Assembly (NCBI RefSeq): GCF_027625935.1
Contig: NZ_CP115300.1
Span: forward strand, 8,618,001 to 8,682,000
From: Streptomyces camelliae
GTDB taxonomy: Bacteria; Actinomycetota; Actinomycetes; Streptomycetales; Streptomycetaceae
Direction: 5' to 3'
DNA: 64,000 nt
The position numbers and the translations under genes are program-made. The notes under the pieces are model-generated. The model was not told where the DNA came from, made no database searches, and saw only the letters and a list, made by a program, of their open reading frames with translations. Positions 9,585 to 17,990 of this stretch are shown piece after piece (the stretch's first letter is position 1; each line of letters begins with the position of its first letter).

Positions 9585-11435
9585 CTACACCGTCATGGCG
9601 ACGAGCAGCACCGCCACACCGACGGCGAGCCAGGCGACGTAGTCACCGAGGTGCCCCGAGTGCAGCCGGCGCAGCGGCACGACGACGTGCCGCCCCACGC
9701 TCTCGCAGGCCGCCCGGACCCGGCCCGCCCACGGCGAGCGCAGCGCGGGACCCCATACGGCGGCCGCCGCGAGGAGTGCCGCCAGGGCGGTCGAGGCGAG
9801 CGCGAGGAGCACGCCCTCGGCGCTCCACCCGACGTCGGGCACCGGGCCGGCCCACGCGACCGGGTGGCCGCGGACCGCGGCGGTGTAGGCGGCACGGTCG
9901 GTGAACTGCCGTGCCGCACGGGCGAGCGCGACCCCGAGGCCGGGCAGCAGCCCGACGGCGAGCGCGCCGGCGAGCAGCACGGCAGGCACGGCGAGCATGG
10001 GCACGGGGATGCGACGCTGCGGATCGCGGATCTCCGGTTCCTCACCGCCACCGGTGGTCTCCGGCCCGGCGTACCGCTCCCGCGGCCGGGGCCCGGCACC
10101 GGCGAAGATCCGGGCACCGGCGCGCAGCACCGCCCCGCCCGTGAGCGCCGACACCAGCACGAACACCACGGGCAGCCAGGGGAACCGGCCCTCGCCGGCG
10201 TGCTCGGTGACGGCCTTGCCGAGGGCCGTGCCGAACGGCGGCAGACCGGCCAGCGCGAGACCGCCGAGGGTGAACAAGGCGCCGGTGAGCGGCAGATCAC
10301 GGCCGCGCCGGTACAGCCCGTGCTCGTCGACGGAGCCATGCCGGTCGAGCAGGACGCCGGTGGTGGCGAAGAGGGCCGCCTTCACCCCGGCGTGAGCGGC
10401 GACGTACAGGGCCACACCGGCCGTCCCGGCGGGGGTCAGCAGCGCCGCGCCGGTGAGGAAGAGCCCGACATGGGCGACGGTGGAGAAGGCGAGCAGCCGC
10501 TTGAGGTGCCGCTGCTGCCAGCACATCACCCCGCCCACCAGCGCCGTCAGCACCCCGGCGGCCACGAACACGGCGCGCAGATGCGGCTGCGCGATGCCAT
10601 GGGGCCCGGAGAACACGACCCAGTAGACGCGTGCGGTGCCGTAGACGGCGAGTTCCACCATGACCCCGGAGAGCAGCATGCACACCGGAGTCGGCGCGAC
10701 GGAATGCGCGTCGGGCAGCCAGAAGTGCAGCGGCACCACCGCCGCCTTGACCAGCAGCCCGGTGACGATCAGCACGAAGGCGACGGACAGCAGCGCGTCG
10801 GGACGGTGCCCGGCCAGCTTCACCCCGATCTGCGCGAGACCGAGCTCACCGGTACGCGCGTACACCAGGCCGATGCCGAGCAGGGAGCAGTACGCCCCCA
10901 GCGAGTTGACGACGCCGAAGATCAGGGCGCCCTGCACCGGCCGCGGGTCCTCGATGCGATAGCCGGTGAGCGCGTAGGCGACCGCCCCCATCAGCTCGAA
11001 GAACACGAACGCGTCGAACAGGTCGCCGGTCAGCGCGAATCCGCACATGCCCGCTTCGAAGAGCAGGATGAGGGCGGGGAAGGTGCCGGCGTGCTCCACC
11101 GGCGGCTCGTCGAAGTAACGCCAGGAGTAGACGACGACCGCGAGGACGAGCGCGCCGGTCAGCAGCGCGATACCGATACCGATCCGGTCGCCGACCAGCA
11201 CGATGCCGACACTCTCGCCGTGCACGGGGGTCCAGCCGCCCAGCCACGAGACGCTGCGCCCGTCGCCGGTGCGCAGCCACAGCCAGGACAGACAGGCCAC
11301 CTGCAGCACCGCCCAGACGGTGACCAGCGCGTCGATGGCGATCCGCGGCAGCCACCGCCCGACGGTCACGAGGACGACGGCACCCAGCAGCGGGACGGCG
11401 ACGGCGAGCGGCAGCAGATCAGCGGTACGCACCAT
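9585..11435 (-). CDS. mrpD-like: Mrp/Mbh-type antiporter large subunit D (NuoN/L-like)
   Basis: 616 residues of a many-helix membrane protein. It belongs to the proton-conducting subunit family shared by complex I (NuoL/M/N) and Mrp antiporters: GMCGFALTGDLFDAFVFFELMGAVAYALTGY carries the conserved Glu in helix 5, and LLVKAAVVPLHFWLPDAHSVAPTPV carries the conserved Lys and discontinuous-helix motif. It should move H+ against Na+ or other monovalent cations as part of the complex. It is the last gene of the operon and is the only large antiporter subunit present, since no full-length MrpA is seen. ATG 11435 lies 11 bp after the stop of the preceding gene. Confidence 0.9.
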   Translation of the reverse strand: MVRTADLLPLAVAVPLLGAVVLVTVGRWLPRIAIDALVTVWAVLQVACLSWLWLRTGDGRSVSWLGGWTPVHGESVGIVLVGDRIGIGIALLTGALVLAVVVYSWRYFDEPPVEHAGTFPALILLFEAGMCGFALTGDLFDAFVFFELMGAVAYALTGYRIEDPRPVQGALIFGVVNSLGAYCSLLGIGLVYARTGELGLAQIGVKLAGHRPDALLSVAFVLIVTGLLVKAAVVPLHFWLPDAHSVAPTPVCMLLSGVMVELAVYGTARVYWVVFSGPHGIAQPHLRAVFVAAGVLTALVGGVMCWQQRHLKRLLAFSTVAHVGLFLTGAALLTPAGTAGVALYVAAHAGVKAALFATTGVLLDRHGSVDEHGLYRRGRDLPLTGALFTLGGLALAGLPPFGTALGKAVTEHAGEGRFPWLPVVFVLVSALTGGAVLRAGARIFAGAGPRPRERYAGPETTGGGEEPEIRDPQRRIPVPMLAVPAVLLAGALAVGLLPGLGVALARAARQFTDRAAYTAAVRGHPVAWAGPVPDVGWSAEGVLLALASTALAALLAAAAVWGPALRSPWAGRVRAACESVGRHVVVPLRRLHSGHLGDYVAWLAVGVAVLLVAMTV

Positions 11436-11445
11436 GCCCGGCCCA

Positions 11446-11790
11446 CTAGCCCTTCAGCCCGGTGAGGGCGTCCGGGTCGACCGTGCCGTGCCGCTTGCGG
11501 ATCTGCATGGCGAGCGCGAGCAGCAGCGCCGTGACGGTGGCGCCCACGACGATGTCGGTCAGGGCGAGGGCCTGCACGACCGGGTCGACGGTGCGCGTGC
11601 GCAGGGGAGTGTCGGTGAAGTACGGTGCGATGCCGCCGCGCCGGTATCCGACGGTGAGCAGCAGGACGTACGTCGAGGACTGGGCCACGGCGAGACAGCC
11701 GACGGCCTGGATGATGTTGCGGCTGGTGACCAGGCCGTACACACCGGCCAGGAAGATCCAGCCGGCCGTGAGGAAGGGCAGGACCGTCAT
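11446..11790 (-). CDS. mrpC-like: Mrp/Mbh-type antiporter subunit C (NuoK-like)
   Basis: 114 residues, three predicted membrane helices, with the NuoK/MrpC pattern: TAGWIFLAGVYGLVTSRNIIQAVGCLAVAQSSTYVLLL and later DPVVQALALTDIVVGATVTALLLALAMQI. The DPVVQALALTDIVVGAA-like segment is a hallmark of MrpC. It starts at ATG 11790, overlapping the end of the preceding subunit gene by 4 bp. Confidence 0.9.
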   Translation of the reverse strand: MTVLPFLTAGWIFLAGVYGLVTSRNIIQAVGCLAVAQSSTYVLLLTVGYRRGGIAPYFTDTPLRTRTVDPVVQALALTDIVVGATVTALLLALAMQIRKRHGTVDPDALTGLKG

Positions 11791-12542
11791 GTGCGGCCTC
11801 CCGGGCCCGGGTTGTTCGCCGATCTCACTTCGACGGCCTGGTCGAGGAAGGAGGCGAGCAGGACGATGACGCCCGAGCCGACCTCGACGCCGACCGCCGC
11901 GTTCAGCACGGGCACCAGCCCGCCGGAGGAGAGCTGCCCGAAGGTGCCGAGCGGCAGCACGTTCTGCAGATAGGCGCCGCCCGCGATCAGCCCGGCCAGC
12001 CCCAGTGCCGTGAAGGCGCCCGCGCCGAGCGCGTCGGCCACGTCGAGCACGGCCAGCGGGCGGATCCGTTTCAGGACGCGGTAGTCCGCCGCCACGTACG
12101 CCATGTGCAGCCCGGTGGCGAGGATGACGCCGCCCTGGAAACCGCCGCCCGGCGACAACTGGCCGTGCGCCACGATGTACACGCCGGTCAGCAGCGTGAC
12201 CGGCACCAGCACCAGGCCCAGCAGCCGGGTGCTGGGCAGCACCCGCCCCGCCCGCGGCCGGCCGACCCGCTCGTCACGGGCGTGGCGCAGCAGCACGATG
12301 GTCCCCAGCACCGACGCGAACAGGATCGACTCCTCCCCGAGGGTGTCCAGGGCACGCTGGTCGAAGTTGACGGACGAGACCACGTTGGCGGTGTGCTGCC
12401 GCAGGGACGCGGCCACCGCGCGGGTGGCATAGGGGTGCACGCGCGTCCCGAAGCGCGGCAGCCCGGTGCAGGCGAGCGCGTACACCACGGCGAAGACGAC
12501 GGCCGCGGCCCAGAACAGCCGGATCCGCGCGTTACGACTCAT
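11787..12542 (-). CDS. mrpB-like: Mrp/Mbh-type antiporter subunit B, fused MbhE-like + MrpB
   Basis: 251 residues in two parts. Residues 1-85 resemble the C-terminal piece of MrpA (MbhE), with HTANVVSSVNFDQRALDTLGEESILFASVLG. Residues about 100-240 resemble MrpB (MbhF), with VTLLTGVYIVAHGQLSPGGGFQGGVILATG, the typical GPGGGFQGG-like motif. It is an integral membrane component of the antiporter. ATG 12542 lies inside the end of the upstream gene (11-bp overlap). The fusion replaces two genes that are separate in archaeal Mbh operons. Confidence 0.85.
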   Translation of the reverse strand: MSRNARIRLFWAAAVVFAVVYALACTGLPRFGTRVHPYATRAVAASLRQHTANVVSSVNFDQRALDTLGEESILFASVLGTIVLLRHARDERVGRPRAGRVLPSTRLLGLVLVPVTLLTGVYIVAHGQLSPGGGFQGGVILATGLHMAYVAADYRVLKRIRPLAVLDVADALGAGAFTALGLAGLIAGGAYLQNVLPLGTFGQLSSGGLVPVLNAAVGVEVGSGVIVLLASFLDQAVEVRSANNPGPGGRT

Positions 12543-12831
12543 CGGATCCCTCGCGGCCGTCCCGGTCGCGGCGGGCAGCCGTGCTGCGGCGCACCTTCCG
12601 TACCGTCAGCAGGATCAGCAGCGGGGTGACGGCAGTGCCGACGGCCAGCTGGGACAGTGCCACGTCCGGCGCCTGGAGGAGGGTGAACAGCACGGTGAGA
12701 CACAGACCGAGGACGGCCAGCAGGACGGCCTGGCGCACCGGGTCGCGGGCGAGCGCCGCCGCGGTGGCGCTCGCCGCCACCAGCACCAGCGCGACGGCGA
12801 TCAGATACTCCTGGGCGGTGGCCGTGTTCAC
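12532..12831 (-). CDS. MbhD-like (DUF4040) antiporter subunit
   Basis: 99 residues with three hydrophobic segments and the pattern RQAVLLAVLGLCLTVLFTLLQAPDVALSQLAVGTAVTPLLILLTV, which matches the C-terminal MrpA segment known as MbhD or DUF4040. GTG 12831 overlaps the TGA of the upstream gene (GTGA), so the GTG start is preferred over the longer open frame. The cytoplasmic tail is charged (RKVRRSTAARRDRDGREGSDES). It would form part of the small-subunit half of the antiporter. Confidence 0.85.
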   Translation of the reverse strand: MNTATAQEYLIAVALVLVAASATAAALARDPVRQAVLLAVLGLCLTVLFTLLQAPDVALSQLAVGTAVTPLLILLTVRKVRRSTAARRDRDGREGSDES

Positions 12832-13136
12832 TCCGGGGAGTCCTTTCGCAGCAGACGTTCGTGCTGGGCCGTCGCCCTGCCGATCGCCATGGCGGTGACC
12901 GCACCGCCGATCGCCACGATCACGGCGATGAGGAGCAGCTTGACCGCGGCGCGCCCGGGGCCGGTCGCGACGGCCAGGGCGAGCGCGACGAGCGGCAGGC
13001 CGACGGTGGTGGCGGGGGTGAGGGCGTGCAGTCGCTGGAACGGCCGGGGCAGGGCGACCAGGCCGACGGCCGACAGCAGCAGCACGCCGGTACCGGCGAC
13101 GAGCAGGACCAGCGCGCACACATGACGGACCGACAC
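12828..13136 (-). CDS. mrpG-like: Mrp/Mbh-type antiporter subunit G
   Basis: 102 residues, three membrane helices, with the MrpG hallmark LPRPFQRLHALTPATTVGLPL. It starts one nucleotide after the upstream stop and overlaps the DUF4040 gene by 4 bp (GTGA). Small subunits E, F and G are needed for assembly and function of Mrp complexes in the family. Confidence 0.9.
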   Translation of the reverse strand: MSVRHVCALVLLVAGTGVLLLSAVGLVALPRPFQRLHALTPATTVGLPLVALALAVATGPGRAAVKLLLIAVIVAIGGAVTAMAIGRATAQHERLLRKDSPE

Positions 13137-13137
13137 C

Positions 13138-13428
13138 TCACGCCTCCCGCCGGGTCGAGGTGTCGGGGGTCTCGATCGACCGGCCGCCGAGGAAACGTGC
13201 GAAGACCAGCGTGCCGGCGGGCCCGAGGACGGCGAGGACGAGGCCGAGGTCGGCGAAGGAACTGCGACCGAATCCCTGGGCCGTCAGCAGCAGGACGGCG
13301 GTCACGACGGTGGTCGCCAGGTTGAGCCCCGCCAGCCGCTCGACCGCCGTTCCCCGGGCGGTGGCCCCCATGCACAAGGGCATCGCCAGGGTCAGCAGGA
13401 CGGCGATCGCGAGCAGCCACGCGTTCAT
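13138..13428 (-). CDS. mrpF-like: Mrp/Mbh-type antiporter subunit F
   Basis: 96 residues with three helices: MNAWLLAIAVLLTLAMPLCMG, then GLNLATTVVTAVLLLTA, then FADLGLVLAVLGPAGTLVFARFL. The ADLGLVLAVLGPAGTL stretch is typical of MrpF. ATG 13428 overlaps the stop of mrpE-like by 4 bp (ATGA), which fixes the start within a longer open frame. Confidence 0.88.
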   Translation of the reverse strand: MNAWLLAIAVLLTLAMPLCMGATARGTAVERLAGLNLATTVVTAVLLLTAQGFGRSSFADLGLVLAVLGPAGTLVFARFLGGRSIETPDTSTRREA

Positions 13429-13919
13429 CGCCGCCGCCCCTCGGTGAGCACGTCCTCCAGGCGCGTTCGGTCGTCCGTGAGGAAGTGGGCGACGACGATC
13501 CGGCGGTCCTTCCCCTCGCGCTGCCACCCGGGGACGTCGACGACGTACGCGCCCGGGGTGGAGGACAGCAGAGCGCAGGCCCACGCGGGTCCCGTACCGG
13601 ACGCCAGTGTCACCGTCTTCAGCCTGCCGCCGGCCGAACGGCCGCCGAGGGCACGCGCGGTGAGCGCACTCAGCCGGAGCACGTCGTTCAGGACCGCGCC
13701 GGGCCAGGCGAGAGCCGCCGCCCCCCACCTCCGGGTGCCGCCCGGTCCGGCCCCCGACGCCGTGTGCACGGCCCGGGCGGCGACCGCGGCGATCACCGCT
13801 CCCGCGGCGGCCACGACGAGTTCGAGGGCCGAGACGGAGCTGATGAACATCAGGTCGACGACGACCAGCACCGCCCACCACGCCAGCACCTCGCCCACAG
13901 TCGCTGTCGTCTGCCGCAT
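13425..13919 (-). CDS. mrpE-like: Mrp/Mbh-type antiporter subunit E, first gene of operon
   Basis: 164 residues. Two N-terminal membrane helices are followed by a cytoplasmic domain with the MrpE pattern PGAVLNDVLRL and VAHFLTDDRTRLEDVLTEGRR. It opens the operon E-F-G-(DUF4040)-B-C-D on the minus strand. The 169 bp upstream separate it from the 2-hydroxyacid dehydrogenase gene and should hold the promoter; I could not identify -35/-10 elements with confidence. Confidence 0.87.
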   Translation of the reverse strand: MRQTTATVGEVLAWWAVLVVVDLMFISSVSALELVVAAAGAVIAAVAARAVHTASGAGPGGTRRWGAAALAWPGAVLNDVLRLSALTARALGGRSAGGRLKTVTLASGTGPAWACALLSSTPGAYVVDVPGWQREGKDRRIVVAHFLTDDRTRLEDVLTEGRRR

Positions 13920-14088
13920 CGCCCCTCCTCACCGACGTACGCCGTCACGGACCAGCAACGTGTACCGTGCACGGCGAGCGCCATGCCCCGCGCACGCCGG
14001 GGAGGGCGAACCGCCGGGCCGAGCATCACCGTGATGGAGCATCACGTTCCGCCGCGGGTACCCACGCCCGCGGGCCTGTATCACCCGG

Positions 14089-17000
14089 TCATCGGATGCG
14101 CCGGCCGTGGTCGCGGTGGCGGACGGCGGTGACGGTGCCCGCGGCGGCGAGGGCGGCACCGGTGGCCGTCAGTGCCGCGGCCCGGCGTGCGTCGGCCGGC
14201 CGTGGATCCTGGCGCGGGGCGCCGAGCTTCTCCGGACGGTCGGCCGGCGCGCCGCCGTCGAGCCCCAGGGCGAGCGCCTCGGCCAGGTGCATGGCCCGCC
14301 GGCCCGTGTCGCCCTGCTCGATCTGGGTACGGCAGCTGTAGCCGTCGGCGACGACCAGCGCGGAGGGGGCCGCCGCGCGGACCGCCGGGAGCAGCCCCAG
14401 CTCGCCGATCCGCATCGACAGCGCGTAGTGGCCGCGCTCGAACCCGAAGTTCCCGGCGAGACCACAGCACCCCACGTCCAGTACGTCGGCGACGATCCCG
14501 GCGCGGCGCATCAGTTCGGTGTCCGCGTCCATGCCCAGGACCGCGTGCTGGTGGCAGTGCGGCTGCACGGTGGCGAGGCGGGCGAGGTGCGGGGGCTGCC
14601 AGCCGGGAGTCCGGTTCAGCACCACCTCGGCCAGGGTCATCGCCTGGTCGGCCAGACGCCGTACATCGCGGTCGTCGGGCATCATCTCGGGGGCGTCGGC
14701 CCGGAACACGGCGGCGCAGGAAGGCTCCAGGACCACGACCGGAGTGCCGGCGTCGAGCCACGGCCGCAGAACGCGCAGGGTCCGGCGCAGCACGCGCCGC
14801 GCGGTCTTCAGCTGGCCCGTGGAGATGCAGGTCAGACCGCAGCACAGCGGCTCGGCCGGTACGGCGACCCGCAGTCCGGTGTCCCGCAGGACGCGTACCG
14901 CGGCCTGGGCCACATGCGGGTGGAAGGCGTTGCTGAACGTGTCGGGCCACAGGACGACGGCGTCCGGATCGCCCGGCCGCGGCTCCGGCGCGCCCTGCTC
15001 GCGCCACCACTGGACGAAGGACTGCTCGGCGAAGAGCGGCGCGTCCCGCTGCGCCGCCACACCGGCGAGCCGTTTGCCGACGTCGGACAGCACCGGCGCG
15101 TGCAGGAGCGCGTTGACGGCTCGCGGGCTCGTCCGGGACAGCAGGGCCCACAGCGGCAGCCAGCCGAGCGCGTAATGGGCGGCGGGCCGTGGTCGCCCGG
15201 CGTAGTGGTGGGCGAGGAACTCGGCCTTGTAGGTGGCCATGTCGACGCCGACCGGGCAGTCCGACTTGCACCCCTTGCAGGCCAGGCACAGGTCGAGCGC
15301 GTCGCGCACCTCGGGCGAGCGCCAGCCGCCGCGGACCGGTGAGTCGGGGTGGCCGCCCAGCATCTCGAACAGCAGGCGGGCCCGGCCACGGGTCGAGTGC
15401 TCCTCTTCGAGCGTGCCGCGGTAGGAGGGGCACATCACGCCTCCGGAGCGGCTGCGGCACTGCCCGATGCCGACGCACCGCAGCACGGCCCGGCCGAAGC
15501 TGCCCTCGTCGTCCGGGTACCGGAAGTGGGTGGCGGGGTCGGCCGGCCGCCACCGCGCGCCCAGCCGCAGGTCGGCGTCGAGCGGACGGGGGTGGACGAC
15601 CTTGCCGGGGTTCATCCGGTCGCCGGGGTCGAAGAGCGCCTTGAACTCACCGAACGCGTCCACCAGTCGCTCGCCGAACATGCGCGTCAGCAGCTCGCCG
15701 CGGGCCTGCCCGTCGCCGTGTTCGCCCGACAGCGAGCCGCCGTAGGAGCCGACCAGGTCGGCGGCGCGTTCCAGGAACCGCCGGAAGTCCGCGACGCCCT
15801 CGGCGGAGCGCAGGTCGAAGGGGATGCGGGTGTGGACACAGCCCTGGCCGAAGTGCCCGTACAGGGACGACAGTCCGTAGCCGAACTCGGTGAACAGGGC
15901 TTCCAGGTCGCGCAGATAGGCGCCCAGCCGGTCCGGCGCCACCGCGGAGTCCTCCCAGCCCTCCCAGGTCTCGCGGTCGTCCGGCGGACGGGCGGTGACG
16001 CCGAGCCCGGCCTCGCGCGCCTTGAGCATCTCCTCCTCGCGGGCCGGGTCGTCGCTGAGGGCGACGGAGGCGTCGTCGACGCTCCGGCCGGTCGCGCGCA
16101 GCAACGCGTGCGCCTGCTCGTCGGCCTGCTCGGTGGAGTCGCCGCTGAACTGCAGCAGGAGCCAGCTGTCGCCGTCCGGGAAGCGATCGAGGGAGTCCAG
16201 ATAGGCGTGCTCCTCCCGCATCAGCTGGGCCATCCGGCCGTCGATCGCCTCCAGCATCGTGGGGGAGCAGTGCTCCAGCAGCCGGGGCACGTCGTCGGCG
16301 GCCGTGAAGATGTCGGGGTAGCCCAGCACCAGGGTCGCATCGGCGGCCGGGACCGGGACCAGGTCGAGCTCGGCGTGCGTGACGGCGACGAGCGTGCCCT
16401 CGCTGCCGGTCAGCGCGCGGGCGACGTCGAAGCCGTTCTCGGGCAGCAGCGCGTCCAGGTTGTAGCCCGAGACCCGGCGGGGGATGTGCGGGAAGCCCTG
16501 GCGGATGTCGGACATATGCCGGTCGGCGAGCTCCCGCATGCCGCGGTACAGCTCGGCCCGCCGGCCGCCGGCGGCGAGGATCTCCGCGTACTCCTCGTGC
16601 GTGGTGGGGCCGGTCCAGCAGCGCAGCCCGTCGTAGGTGAGGACCTCCAGCCGGCGCACGTTGTCGGCGGTCTTGCCGTACGCCTGCGCGGTGGCGCCGC
16701 ACGCGTTGTTGCCGATCATGCCGCCGAGCGCGCACTGGCCGTGGGTGGACGGCTTGGGGCCGAACTTCAGGCCGTACGGGGAGAGTTGCCGGTTGAGTTC
16801 GTCCAGCACGATCCCTGGTTCCACGACACAGGTGCGCCGGCCCTCGTCCACGGAGAGCAGACGATGGCAGTACTTGGTCCAGTCGACGATCACGGCGTGG
16901 TTGGTGCACTGCCCGCCGAGCGAGGTCCCACCGCCCCGGGACAGCACCGGAAGGCCGTACTCGGCACACACGGCGATGGCCTGCGCCCCCGCCTCCACGG

Positions 17001-17172
17001 TGCGGGGCACCACGACGCCGACGGGGATCTGGCGGTAGTTGGAGCCGTCCGTCGCGTACGCGCCGCGACTGCCGGCGTCGAAGCGGACCTCGCCGTCGAC
17101 CCGGCGCCGCAGGGCGGCCCCGGCGGCGCGCAGCCGCTCGGGCGAGAGACTGTCGGGGTGTTCGGCGGCCAT
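14089..17172 (-). CDS. Fused FAD-linked and Fe-S 2-hydroxyacid dehydrogenase (YdiJ/GlcD-GlcF type)
   Basis: 1027 residues. The N-terminal half is a VAO/PCMH-type FAD oxidase (PVLSRGGGTSLGGQCTN; GMIGNNACGATAQAYGKTADNVRRLEV; a C-terminal LSGEHGDGQARGELL region). The second half is a GlcF-like Fe-S unit with two cysteine clusters, CVGIGQCRSRSGGVMCPSY and CLACKGCKSDCPVGVD, and CCG boxes (PLCCGLTC; DVGCCGLAGNFGFE). The family includes E. coli YdiJ, a D-2-hydroxyglutarate dehydrogenase, and glycolate/lactate dehydrogenases, so an FAD-linked D-2-hydroxyacid to quinone role is likely. The last 30 residues (AAALTATGAALAAAGTVTAVRH) form an unusual hydrophobic tail that could anchor it to the membrane. 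Start ATG 17172. Confidence 0.88.
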   Translation of the reverse strand: MAAEHPDSLSPERLRAAGAALRRRVDGEVRFDAGSRGAYATDGSNYRQIPVGVVVPRTVEAGAQAIAVCAEYGLPVLSRGGGTSLGGQCTNHAVIVDWTKYCHRLLSVDEGRRTCVVEPGIVLDELNRQLSPYGLKFGPKPSTHGQCALGGMIGNNACGATAQAYGKTADNVRRLEVLTYDGLRCWTGPTTHEEYAEILAAGGRRAELYRGMRELADRHMSDIRQGFPHIPRRVSGYNLDALLPENGFDVARALTGSEGTLVAVTHAELDLVPVPAADATLVLGYPDIFTAADDVPRLLEHCSPTMLEAIDGRMAQLMREEHAYLDSLDRFPDGDSWLLLQFSGDSTEQADEQAHALLRATGRSVDDASVALSDDPAREEEMLKAREAGLGVTARPPDDRETWEGWEDSAVAPDRLGAYLRDLEALFTEFGYGLSSLYGHFGQGCVHTRIPFDLRSAEGVADFRRFLERAADLVGSYGGSLSGEHGDGQARGELLTRMFGERLVDAFGEFKALFDPGDRMNPGKVVHPRPLDADLRLGARWRPADPATHFRYPDDEGSFGRAVLRCVGIGQCRSRSGGVMCPSYRGTLEEEHSTRGRARLLFEMLGGHPDSPVRGGWRSPEVRDALDLCLACKGCKSDCPVGVDMATYKAEFLAHHYAGRPRPAAHYALGWLPLWALLSRTSPRAVNALLHAPVLSDVGKRLAGVAAQRDAPLFAEQSFVQWWREQGAPEPRPGDPDAVVLWPDTFSNAFHPHVAQAAVRVLRDTGLRVAVPAEPLCCGLTCISTGQLKTARRVLRRTLRVLRPWLDAGTPVVVLEPSCAAVFRADAPEMMPDDRDVRRLADQAMTLAEVVLNRTPGWQPPHLARLATVQPHCHQHAVLGMDADTELMRRAGIVADVLDVGCCGLAGNFGFERGHYALSMRIGELGLLPAVRAAAPSALVVADGYSCRTQIEQGDTGRRAMHLAEALALGLDGGAPADRPEKLGAPRQDPRPADARRAAALTATGAALAAAGTVTAVRHRDHGRRIR

Positions 17173-17202
17173 GGGGGCCTCGTCCTTCCCGTGCGCAAGC
17201 GA

Positions 17203-17844
17203 TCAGGTCCGTTTCCCGTGCCCGTCGTCCTCGGTGAGCTCGTCCAGGGTGCGGCCGCTGCGTACGGAGGCGGGCTCGGTGCTCACCGGGTTCCGGCGGG
17301 CGTCGGCCCCTTCGTCGGACAGCTTGATCATGATCCAGCGCTCGCGCTCGCCGTCCTGTCCGGTGCGGGTCATCGCATAGCCGCCGCGCAGCTTCTCGCC
17401 CTCCAGCCACACCTTGACATGGCCTTCGCCCACCCCTTTGGCCACGGGCACCTTCCTGCCCTCGTCCTCGGCCAGATTCCGGTACGTGCCGGTGTCCCAG
17501 ACGATGACCTCGCCGGCGCCGTACTCGCCGGGCGGGATGACGCCCTCGAAGTCCAGGTAGTCCACCGGATGGTCCTCGGTGCGCATCGCCAGCCGCTTGT
17601 CCCTGGGATCGGTGGAGGGGCCCTTGGGGACGGCCCACGACTTCAGCACACCGCCCGCCTCCAGCCGGAAGTCGTAGTGCAGCGAGGTGGCGGAGTGCTT
17701 CTGGATCACGAACCGGCGCCTGCCGCCCTTCGGCGAGGCACCGCCCATGGGTTCCGGCGTCCGGCCGGCCCTGCGTTTGCCGCGGTACGTCTCCAGCGAG
17801 CGACCGGATGCCGATCTGCGGGGTGTGCCGCTCTTACCAGCCAT
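17203..17844 (-). CDS. ligD (phosphoesterase module): LigD 3'-phosphoesterase module protein
   Basis: 213 residues. It matches the phosphoesterase (PE) domain of DNA ligase D: RFVIQKHSATSLHYDFRLE (metal-binding His and Asp), LKSWAVPKGPSTDPRDKRLAMRTEDHPVDYLDFEG and GEYGAGEVIVWDTGTY. In LigD this module trims 3' ribonucleotides and phosphates at broken ends. Here it stands alone, 8.7 kb from the polymerase-ligase pair. ATG 17844 fits the domain start; the open frame runs further upstream without family similarity. It is divergent from the HhH glycosylase-like gene. Confidence 0.9.
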   Translation of the reverse strand: MAGKSGTPRRSASGRSLETYRGKRRAGRTPEPMGGASPKGGRRRFVIQKHSATSLHYDFRLEAGGVLKSWAVPKGPSTDPRDKRLAMRTEDHPVDYLDFEGVIPPGEYGAGEVIVWDTGTYRNLAEDEGRKVPVAKGVGEGHVKVWLEGEKLRGGYAMTRTGQDGERERWIMIKLSDEGADARRNPVSTEPASVRSGRTLDELTEDDGHGKRT

Positions 17845-17990
17845 GCCGCCCGTGTTCCCGGGACGGACGGTGACAAACGGCCGCATGGAGCGGACCCCGA
17901 GGGGTACCCGCACGCTCCGGAACGGCGCACTGCTGACCCCGGTGGAACGCCGGACCGGTGACACGGCGATTGACGGCGGGTGACGGGGCG

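Noticed and set aside
8535..11465. A 976-codon open frame on the plus strand across the ligase and antiporter genes
   Set aside because: It is antisense to clearly homologous genes on the minus strand, is low-complexity in Gly/Arg/Pro/Gln/His, and has no family features. High-GC DNA gives such shadows routinely.
15349..17961. An 870-codon open frame opposite the 2-hydroxyacid dehydrogenase fusion and the LigD phosphoesterase gene
   Set aside because: Antisense shadow; the minus strand has complete motifs for both proteins.
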